A stretch of 5,439 bases of DNA from an uncultured Eubacteriales bacterium (GTDB lineage: Bacteria; Bacillota; Clostridia; Lachnospirales; Lachnospiraceae). The position numbers and the translations under genes were made by a program. Positions 1-5,439 of the stretch are shown here, in pieces (within the stretch, counting starts at the first letter, position 1; every line of letters begins with the position of its first letter). The notes below the pieces were generated by a model. That model was not told the origin of the DNA. It ran no database searches and saw only the letters and a program-made list of their open reading frames with translations. Location of the stretch: contig UQVN01000226.1 in the NCBI GenBank assembly GCA_900544525.1, positions 1-5,439 of the forward strand. The letters are read 5' to 3'.

Positions 1-2820
1 ATATTTTTTTAAATATTTTCCTGTATAAGATTGTTCCACTTTGCAGATTTCTTCTGGTGTACCACTAGCTACAACAGTTCCACCTTTTGCTCCGCCTTCT
101 GGTCCAATATCAATAATATAATCCGCGGTTTTTATGACTTCTAAGTTATGCTCAATGACAACAATGGTATTTCCACCTTCTTTTAGTTTTCCTAAAATAT
201 CAACTAATTTGTGAACGTCCGCAAAATGAAGTCCTGTTGTTGGTTCATCTAAAATATAAATTGTTTTTCCTGTACTTCGTTTGCTAAGCTCTGTTGCTAA
301 CTTAATACGCTGAGCTTCTCCTCCTGATAAGGTAGTGGAAGGTTGTCCAAGTTTAATATATCCAAGTCCTACCTCTTTTAACGTTTCAATCTTTCTACTA
401 ATCGATGGCACATTAGAGAAGAAATCACAAGCTTCTTCTACTGTCATTTCAAGAACATCATAAATACTTTTATCTTTATATTTTACTTCTAATGTCTCTC
501 GATTATAGCGATGACCATGACACACTTCACAAGGAACATAAACATCTGGTAAGAAATGCATTTCAATTTTAATAATTCCATCACCACCACAGGCTTCACA
601 ACGACCACCTTTTTTATTAAAACTAAACCTTCCTTTATCATACCCTCTTGCCTTTGCATCTTTTGTCATAGCAAAAAGATCGCGAATCTGATCAAACACA
701 CCTGTATAAGTAGCCGGATTCGAACGAGGCGTTCTTCCAATTGGAGATTGATCGATATTAATAACTTTATCCAGTTTTTCAATACCAACAATTTTTTTAT
801 GAGCTCCTGGTTTACATTTTGCACGATTTAATTCTTTTGCCAATCGTTTATATAAAATTTCATTGACAAGAGAACTCTTTCCCGAACCAGATACTCCTGT
901 TACACAAGTAAAGACCCCCAGTGGAAATTTCACATCGATCTGTTTTAAATTATTTTCCGATGCCCCTATGACTTTTAAGTATCCTTCTGGTTTTCTTCTT
1001 TCTGTTGGCACTGGAATCTTAATTCTTCCACTTAAATAAGCCCCTGTAATGGATTCTGGAACTTGCATAATCTCTTGAGCCGTTCCCTGAGCTACAACAA
1101 CACCGCCTCGAGAACCTGCCCCTGGACCAATATCTACAATATGATCCGCTGCCCACATGGTATCTTCATCATGTTCTACGACAAGAAGGCTATTTCCAAG
1201 ATCTTTTAAGTTTTTCAACGTGCGGATTAATTTGTCATTATCTCTTTGGTGAAGTCCAATACTTGGCTCATCTAAAATATAAGCAACTCCTACAAGTCCA
1301 GAACCTATCTGTGTCGCCAATCGAATTCTCTGTGCTTCCCCACCGGATAACGTTCCTGTTGCTCTTGATAAAGAAAGGTAATCAAGGCCTACATCGATTA
1401 AAAATCCAATTCTTGCTTGAATCTCTTTTAAAATTCCCTTTCCAATAAATTGTTGTCGCTCTGTCAATGTCATCGTTTCTAAAAATTCATTCACATGATC
1501 CACGGACATTTCTGTCACTTCTGCAATATTTTTATCTCCAACCGTTACCGCTAGAGATTCCGCCTTTAAACGTTGTCCATGACAAGTTTCACATGGAGTT
1601 ACTGTCATATACGTTTCGTATTCTTGTTTCATACTTTCAGAGGATTCTCGATAACGACGCTGTACATTTTTAATTAAACCTTCGAATGCCACATCGTATA
1701 CCCCTTCTCCTCTTTGTCCTTTATAAAATACTTTGACAGACTGTCCATCCGTTCCATATAAAATAATCTTTTTCGCTTGTTCTGTCAACTCTTCAAATGG
1801 TGTTTCTAAGCTAAAGTGATATTCTTTTGCCAATGCATCTAAAATCGCTCTTGTATAACTTTTTTTATCGGTACAAGACTGCCATCCAAGAACTGCAATC
1901 GCACCTTGGGCAATGCTAAGTTTTGGATCGGGAATCATTAATTCTAAGTCAAACTCCATTTTATTTCCTAATCCATGACAAGTTGGACACGCTCCAAACG
2001 GATTATTAAAGGAAAAACTTCTAGGCTCTACTTCATCAATGCTAATATTACAATCTGGACAAGAGAAACTTTGACTCATCTGAACTTCCTCTCCTCCAAT
2101 TATATCGACAATCATCAAACCTTCTGCCAACTCCATAACGGTTTCAATGGAATCTGCAAGACGTTTTTCAATGCCTTCTCTTCTTACAAGGCGATCCACA
2201 ATAATTTCTATATTATGCTTTTTATTTTTCTCTAATTTAATTTCTTCGGATAGATCATATAAGTTTCCATCTACACGAACACGGACATATCCGCTTCTCT
2301 TTGCATTTTGGAATACTTTCACATGCTCCCCTTTTCTTCCTCTTACAATTGGTGCAAGAAGTTGAAACTTCGTTCCTTCTTCCAAACGCATGATTTCATC
2401 GACCATCTGATCCACCGTCTGCTTTTTAATCTCTTTCCCACACTTTGGGCAATGAGGAATTCCGATTCTCGCATAAAGAAGACGGAAATAATCATAAATT
2501 TCTGTCACAGTCCCAACAGTAGAACGAGGGTTTCGATTGGTTGATTTTTGATCAATGGAAATGGCTGGTGATAATCCATCGATTTTATCCACATCAGGCT
2601 TTTCCATCTGACCTAAAAACTGTCTTGCATAGGAAGATAACGATTCCATATAACGTCTTTGTCCTTCTGCATAAATCGTATCAAATGCAAGAGAAGATTT
2701 TCCTGAACCACTAAGCCCTGTTAACACAACAAACTCATTTCTTGGAATGTTTAAACTGACATCTTTTAAATTGTGTTCTCTTGCTCCTTTAATTTTTATA
2801 TATTCTTTCTTTTCGCTCAT
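1..2820 (-). CDS. uvrA: UvrABC system protein A (excinuclease ATPase subunit), 3' end cut by window edge
   Basis: UvrA is the cytoplasmic DNA-damage recognition ATPase of nucleotide excision repair; it scans DNA as a dimer and loads UvrB at lesions. The frame is open for 940 codons with no stop before the left edge. E. coli UvrA is 940 residues, so only a few residues should be missing; the last visible ones are YTGKYLKKY. Two ABC ATPase modules are intact. Module 1 has Walker A GLSGSGKSS (Lys41), signature LSGGEAQRIR (491-500), Walker B LDEP (Asp517, Glu518) and the switch His550. Module 2 has GVSGSGKSS (642-650, Lys648), LSGGEAQ (831-837), Asp858/Glu859 and His891. Three cysteine sets fit the zinc modules: C124/C127 with C410/C413, C254/C257 with C278/C281, and C741/C744 with C764/C767. 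The ATG is the first after an in-frame TAG (2833-2835) and follows AGAGG (2826-2830) by 5 bases. Codons are continuous, with no frameshift. It lies downstream of uvrB without a terminator between, so cotranscription is likely. Confidence 0.97.
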   Translation of the reverse strand, partial: MSEKKEYIKIKGAREHNLKDVSLNIPRNEFVVLTGLSGSGKSSLAFDTIYAEGQRRYMESLSSYARQFLGQMEKPDVDKIDGLSPAISIDQKSTNRNPRSTVGTVTEIYDYFRLLYARIGIPHCPKCGKEIKKQTVDQMVDEIMRLEEGTKFQLLAPIVRGRKGEHVKVFQNAKRSGYVRVRVDGNLYDLSEEIKLEKNKKHNIEIIVDRLVRREGIEKRLADSIETVMELAEGLMIVDIIGGEEVQMSQSFSCPDCNISIDEVEPRSFSFNNPFGACPTCHGLGNKMEFDLELMIPDPKLSIAQGAIAVLGWQSCTDKKSYTRAILDALAKEYHFSLETPFEELTEQAKKIILYGTDGQSVKVFYKGQRGEGVYDVAFEGLIKNVQRRYRESSESMKQEYETYMTVTPCETCHGQRLKAESLAVTVGDKNIAEVTEMSVDHVNEFLETMTLTERQQFIGKGILKEIQARIGFLIDVGLDYLSLSRATGTLSGGEAQRIRLATQIGSGLVGVAYILDEPSIGLHQRDNDKLIRTLKNLKDLGNSLLVVEHDEDTMWAADHIVDIGPGAGSRGGVVVAQGTAQEIMQVPESITGAYLSGRIKIPVPTERRKPEGYLKVIGASENNLKQIDVKFPLGVFTCVTGVSGSGKSSLVNEILYKRLAKELNRAKCKPGAHKKIVGIEKLDKVINIDQSPIGRTPRSNPATYTGVFDQIRDLFAMTKDAKARGYDKGRFSFNKKGGRCEACGGDGIIKIEMHFLPDVYVPCEVCHGHRYNRETLEVKYKDKSIYDVLEMTVEEACDFFSNVPSISRKIETLKEVGLGYIKLGQPSTTLSGGEAQRIKLATELSKRSTGKTIYILDEPTTGLHFADVHKLVDILGKLKEGGNTIVVIEHNLEVIKTADYIIDIGPEGGAKGGTVVASGTPEEICKVEQSYTGKYLKKY

Positions 2821-2966
2821 AGTTTCCTCTTTCTAACCTTTTCCCATGTATCATGTCTATTGTGAAATTCTTTTTCATGTTTCTTAAAAAATTCATAATA
2901 TATTTTTATACTTTCCAATTCTGTCCAATGCTTAATATTTTCTCTTCTGTTATAGAAAAAAATCAA
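2817..2966 (-). CDS. possible small ORF (49 codons) between uvrB and uvrA, overlapping the uvrA start
   Basis: This is a frame I found by reading the uvrB-uvrA gap; I do not recognise its product. It is open from an in-frame TAA at 2982-2984, just after the uvrB stop, to a TGA at 2817-2819 that overlaps the uvrA ATG as ATGA. The interior reads like protein: it has two tryptophans, is rich in Lys, Glu, His and aromatic residues, and contains segments such as HWTELESIKIYYEFF and RHDTWEKVRKRKL. The weak point is the start. There is no ATG in this frame; a TTG at 2964-2966 is the only near-usual start codon that covers most of it, and no Shine-Dalgarno sequence precedes it. It could be a small protein translationally coupled to uvrA, the tail of a decayed gene, or chance in AT-rich DNA. 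No function is assigned. Confidence 0.25.
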   Translation of the reverse strand: MIFFYNRRENIKHWTELESIKIYYEFFKKHEKEFHNRHDTWEKVRKRKL

Positions 2967-2984
2967 ACAATTACTATAAAATTA

Positions 2985-4973
2985 TTACTTATGATAATCT
3001 CTTAAAACAACTTTCAATTCCATAAGTTCATCACGAAGTTCTGCTGCTAATTCAAAGTTTAAGTCAGCTGCCGCTTGGTTCATTTTCTTTGTTATTTTCG
3101 CGATTTCTGCCTTTAATTCTTTTTCTGTCATGGATTCTACATCTTTTTCTCTTGTATCTTTTTCCACCACTTCTTCATTTGTCACCTTAATCAGATCACG
3201 AACCGCTTTTACGATTGTTTTTGGTGTGATTCCATGTTCTTTATTATATTGCTCCTGAATGGAACGTCTTCTCTCTGTTTCACTAATGGCAAATTTCATA
3301 GAACGTGTTATGGTATCCGCATACATAATTACATGCCCTTCACTATTTCTTGCAGCACGTCCAATGGTCTGAACAAGAGAGGTTTCCGAACGCAAAAATC
3401 CTTCCTTATCCGCATCTAAAATAGCAACTAATGTAATTTCTGGAATATCAAGCCCTTCTCTTAAAAGGTTGATTCCAACAAGCACATCAAAAACTCCCAT
3501 ACGAAGATCTCTTACAATTTCCATTCGTTCCATCGTATCAATATCCGAATGTAAATATTTTACCTTCACCCCTGCATCTCGCATATAATCGGTTAAATCT
3601 TCTGCCATGCGCTTTGTAAGAGTTGTTACAAGCACTTTATTGCCTTTTGCCACTTCTTTATTGACTTCGGATAATAAGTCATCGATCTGTCCTTCGACTG
3701 GACGAACTTCAATGTTTGGATCTAAAAGCCCTGTTGGACGAATAATCTGCTCGGCTCGTAATAATTCATGTTCCGCTTCATATACATTTGGAGTGGCAGA
3801 TACAAAAAGCATCTGATCAATCTTACTTTCAAACTCATTAAAATTCAAAGGTCGATTATCTTTCGCTGATGGGAGACGAAATCCATAATCTACAAGGGTT
3901 GTCTTTCTTGCCTGATCCCCAGCATACATTCCTCGAATCTGTGGAATCGTAATATGGGATTCATCTACAATAATTAAAAAATCATCCCCGAAGAAATCAA
4001 TGAGAGTATTTGGCGGTTCTCCTGCCTTTCCACCTGTTAAATGTCTTGAATAGTTCTCAATTCCCGAACAAAATCCTGTTTCTTTTAACATTTCCATATC
4101 AAAGTTCGTACGCTCTGCAATTCTTTGTGCCTCTAAAAGCTTATCATTTTCTTTAAAATAAAGCACCTGCTCTTCCATCTCTTTTTTAATCTCTTTTACT
4201 GCTTGTTCAATTTTCTCCTGTGGAACAACGTAATGAGAAGCTGGAAAAATAGCCACAAAATTTAAAGTTGCCTTCATTTCCCCTGTCAATACATCGACTT
4301 GTACAATGCGATCAATTTCATCCCCAAAGAATTCTACACGAACCACATCTTCAAACGTAGAAACAGGAAGAATTTCAAGCACATCTCCTTTTACACGGAA
4401 ACTTCCTCTCTTAAAATCCATTTCATTTCTTGTATATTGAATATCAATTAATTCTTTTATGACATCATCTCGATCTTTTTGCATACCAGGGCGTAAAGAA
4501 ATCATCATCTCCGTATAATCTTCTTTACTACCGATTCCATAAATACAAGAAACAGAGGAAACAACAATAACATCTTTTCGTTCAATTAAAGCGGCTGTTG
4601 CACTATGACGTAGTTTATCAATTTCATCATTGACAGCAGAATCTTTTTCAATATAAGTGTCTGTTGATGGCACATATGCCTCTGGCTGGTAATAATCGTA
4701 GTAGGAGACAAAATACTCCACCGCATTATTCGGAAAAAATGCTTTAAATTCACTATAAAGCTGTGCCGCTAGCGTTTTATTATGAGCAATAATTAATGTA
4801 GGTTTATTCAATTTTTGAATAATATTTGCCATTGTAAACGTCTTTCCAGATCCAGTCACGCCTAATAATGTTTGAAACTGATTGCCTTCTTGAAACCCCT
4901 TTACCAGTTCATCGATTGCTTGTGGCTGATCCCCTGTGGGCTGATATTCCGATACCAATTCAAATTCCTGCAT
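2985..4973 (-). CDS. uvrB: UvrABC system protein B (excinuclease subunit B)
   Basis: UvrB is the central nucleotide excision repair protein: delivered to DNA by UvrA, it verifies damage using a helicase fold and recruits UvrC for incision. The 662-residue product has the usual family length. Visible motifs are Walker A GVTGSGKT (38-45, Lys44), the damage-probing beta-hairpin YYDYYQPEAYVP (91-102) with its tyrosines, the helicase motif II DESH (337-340), motif VI QTIGRAARN (535-543), and a C-terminal charged UVR helical domain (about 616-656) that in this family contacts UvrC. No key residue is missing. The start is well fixed: a strong AAGGAGG (4983-4989) sits 9 bases upstream, and an in-frame TAG (4977-4979) lies just before the ATG. 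The gene ends YHK-TAA. It is followed after 164 bases by uvrA on the same strand. A LexA-box match about 130 bases upstream suggests SOS control. Confidence 0.99.
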   Translation of the reverse strand: MQEFELVSEYQPTGDQPQAIDELVKGFQEGNQFQTLLGVTGSGKTFTMANIIQKLNKPTLIIAHNKTLAAQLYSEFKAFFPNNAVEYFVSYYDYYQPEAYVPSTDTYIEKDSAVNDEIDKLRHSATAALIERKDVIVVSSVSCIYGIGSKEDYTEMMISLRPGMQKDRDDVIKELIDIQYTRNEMDFKRGSFRVKGDVLEILPVSTFEDVVRVEFFGDEIDRIVQVDVLTGEMKATLNFVAIFPASHYVVPQEKIEQAVKEIKKEMEEQVLYFKENDKLLEAQRIAERTNFDMEMLKETGFCSGIENYSRHLTGGKAGEPPNTLIDFFGDDFLIIVDESHITIPQIRGMYAGDQARKTTLVDYGFRLPSAKDNRPLNFNEFESKIDQMLFVSATPNVYEAEHELLRAEQIIRPTGLLDPNIEVRPVEGQIDDLLSEVNKEVAKGNKVLVTTLTKRMAEDLTDYMRDAGVKVKYLHSDIDTMERMEIVRDLRMGVFDVLVGINLLREGLDIPEITLVAILDADKEGFLRSETSLVQTIGRAARNSEGHVIMYADTITRSMKFAISETERRRSIQEQYNKEHGITPKTIVKAVRDLIKVTNEEVVEKDTREKDVESMTEKELKAEIAKITKKMNQAAADLNFELAAELRDELMELKVVLRDYHK

Positions 4974-5063
4974 AACCTAAAACCTCCTTATCATTATGTT
5001 TATTATTCTCTTATTTTTTATCAAATCGATTTCTGTTTATTTTATATCGTTCCTTAATATACT

Positions 5064-5092
5064 ATACTATCATATGGCATGAGAGAAATCAA
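5064..5092 (-). promoter_or_regulatory. candidate sigma-A-type promoter for uvrB
   Basis: On the minus strand a -35-like TTGATT (5087-5092) is followed after 17 bases by a -10-like TAGTAT (5064-5069), with a TG one base upstream of it (5071-5072) as in extended -10 promoters. Each hexamer matches only 4 of 6 consensus bases, so the optimal spacing and the TG carry the call. Transcription would start near 5057, giving a leader of roughly 84 bases, with the LexA box just upstream of the -35. In such AT-rich DNA other choices exist, notably a perfect TATAAT at 5145-5150 with a poor -35 and a weak pair that would bracket the LexA box. Confidence 0.3.
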
Positions 5093-5101
5093 TATTTTTA
5101 C

Positions 5102-5113
5102 AAACATATGTTC
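5102..5113 (-). promoter_or_regulatory. LexA (DinR) SOS box upstream of uvrB
   Basis: On the minus strand the 12-mer reads GAACATATGTTT, one base from the perfect Gram-positive LexA palindrome GAAC-N4-GTTC. The four central bases ATAT are the self-complementary kind often seen in strong sites. It lies 128 bases before the uvrB ATG. uvrB is an established SOS gene in many bacteria, so location and motif support each other. The expected role is repression of the uvrB-uvrA transcript by LexA, relieved by RecA-stimulated LexA cleavage after DNA damage. No other GAAC-N4-GTTC-like site was noticed elsewhere in the window. Confidence 0.7.
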
Positions 5114-5132
5114 TTAAATTGGCATTTATATC

Positions 5133-5141
5133 TTATGCACA
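5133..5141 (+). promoter_or_regulatory. match to DnaA-box consensus
   Basis: The + strand reads TTATGCACA, an exact match to the DnaA 9-mer consensus TTWTNCACA, 20 bases from the LexA box on the side away from uvrB. DnaA acts as a transcription factor at some promoters, and from memory the E. coli uvrB upstream region was also reported to carry a DnaA box. A single 9-mer match can easily arise by chance over this length, so functional status is unproven. Confidence 0.3.
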
Positions 5142-5270
5142 ACTATTATATAAACAGTGAACTTCACACTTTATAAACTTCCCATAATTTATGTGATATT
5201 AAACAATATAAATTTTCATGTATTTATCATGTTCATAATCCTTGTTTATGACTATAACGGATAATATTTA

Positions 5271-5326
5271 TATAATAGAAAAGAGCAGTAAGTCTACTCA
5301 TTATTTCTTTAGACTTACTGCCCTTT
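5271..5326 (-). terminator. Rho-independent terminator of an upstream minus-strand unit
   Basis: A 12-bp perfect stem is formed by 5285-5296 and 5310-5321, with a 13-base loop between. Past one mismatch (5284/5322) four more pairs extend the stem to 5280 and 5326. Read on the minus strand the hairpin is followed by the T-rich tail TCTTTTCTATTATA (5284-5271); on the plus strand the tail is weaker (CCCTTTGTTACC). This favours a terminator acting leftward, closing a transcript that enters from beyond the right edge and insulating uvrB from it. Confidence 0.75.
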
Positions 5327-5439
5327 GTTACCTATATTTACTTTTTTCGGTTTCGGATAAATTCCATTTTAAGTATCATTTCTCTATATCATATTTTATA
5401 CATTATCAAGTAACACGGAAATATTTAAAAACATAGTTG
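5327..5439. other. right-edge stretch beyond the terminator, no supported gene
   Basis: Nothing here can be called as a gene. Given the leftward terminator next to it, the 3' end of a minus-strand gene may enter from the right. Two minus-strand frames are open at the edge: one ends in tandem stops TGA-TAA at 5403-5408 after 10 visible codons, the other ends at TAA 5396-5398 after 13 codons. Neither tail is long enough to recognise. Confidence 0.4.

Larger units (their letters stand above)
4974..5270. other. AT-rich intergenic regulatory region upstream of uvrB, no gene
   Basis: This stretch of about 300 bases has no credible coding region on either strand; open stretches are short and lack ribosome binding sites. 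It carries the LexA box, the DnaA-box match, the candidate promoter and the uvrB Shine-Dalgarno sequence (AAGGAGG, 4983-4989). It also holds a small palindrome GTGAACTTCAC (5157-5167), flanked by two direct copies of TATAAAC (5149-5155 and 5172-5178), beside a TATAAT read on the minus strand. I see no riboswitch-like fold, and no tRNA or other structured RNA. Confidence 0.7.

Noticed and set aside
722..734. GAAC-N5-GTTC resembling a LexA box
   Set aside because: The spacing is 5 and not 4, and it lies inside uvrA, where it encodes a conserved Arg-Thr-Pro-Arg-Ser stretch.
556..2544. Plus-strand open frames of 61-91 codons opposite uvrA
   Set aside because: They lie antisense to a fully conserved UvrA frame, have low-complexity Phe/Thr/Ser-rich products and no ribosome binding sites; they are shadows of uvrA.
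1..2820. Possibility that uvrA is frameshifted or a pseudogene, since no stop is seen
   Set aside because: All 940 codons were read in one frame with every conserved motif in register; the missing stop is explained by the window edge.
2951..2978. TATAG/CTATA inverted repeat after the uvrB stop as a possible terminator
   Set aside because: A 5-bp all but GC-free stem with a loop of about 18 bases and no T-tract after it would not terminate; uvrB and uvrA are better read as one transcript.
3234..5057. Plus-strand open frames opposite uvrB and across its start
   Set aside because: They are antisense to an intact uvrB with all motifs and show no recognisable domains or start signals.
5071..5076. 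Second CATATG as a possible second LexA site
   Set aside because: Only the central hexamer matches; the outer bases of both half sites are wrong.
5033..5157. ATAAACAG inverted repeat (plus strand 5150-5157, minus strand 5033-5040)
   Set aside because: An 8-bp pair separated by over 100 bases is expected by chance in sequence this AT-rich.
5338..5379. 13-codon minus-strand mini-ORF (MILKMEFIRNRKK) just before the terminator
   Set aside because: It is too short to judge, the start signal is weak and an in-frame TGA lies just upstream; no basis to call it a leader peptide.
5242..5436. 64-codon plus-strand frame starting at TTG
   Set aside because: It has no Shine-Dalgarno sequence, reads straight through both arms of the terminator hairpin, and its Tyr/Phe/Ile/Ser-rich product is what translated AT-rich spacer looks like.

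Overview
The window is a stretch of AT-rich chromosomal DNA carrying the two genes of the UvrA/UvrB arm of nucleotide excision repair, both on the minus strand. Low GC content, strong AAGGAGG-type ribosome binding sites, the uvrB-then-uvrA order and a Gram-positive-type LexA box all point to a low-GC Firmicute. A member of the Clostridia (Lachnospiraceae-like) is my best guess; that rests on general appearance and not on any database comparison.

Layout, read in the direction of transcription (right to left). Positions 5327-5439 hold no gene I can support, possibly the last few codons of a gene entering from the right. A strong hairpin at 5271-5326 looks like the terminator of that upstream unit. 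From about 5270 to 4974 is an AT-rich regulatory region with a near-perfect LexA box (5102-5113), a candidate promoter between the box and uvrB, and a match to the DnaA-box consensus (5133-5141). uvrB (4973-2985) is complete. A 164-base gap follows. It has no terminator but contains a possible 49-codon reading frame whose TGA overlaps the uvrA ATG. uvrA (2820 to the left edge) is open for 940 codons and is cut by the window edge probably only a few codons before its stop.

How the genes work together: UvrA is the ATP-driven, zinc-containing DNA damage sensor. It loads UvrB, a helicase-fold protein, onto the lesion, and UvrB then recruits the UvrC nuclease, which is not encoded here. The missing terminator between the genes and the LexA box upstream fit a single SOS-inducible uvrB-uvrA transcript.

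Both repair genes look ordinary and intact. I do not see a novel multi-gene system here. The points worth a second look are the hidden reading frame between uvrB and uvrA and the regulatory sites upstream of uvrB.
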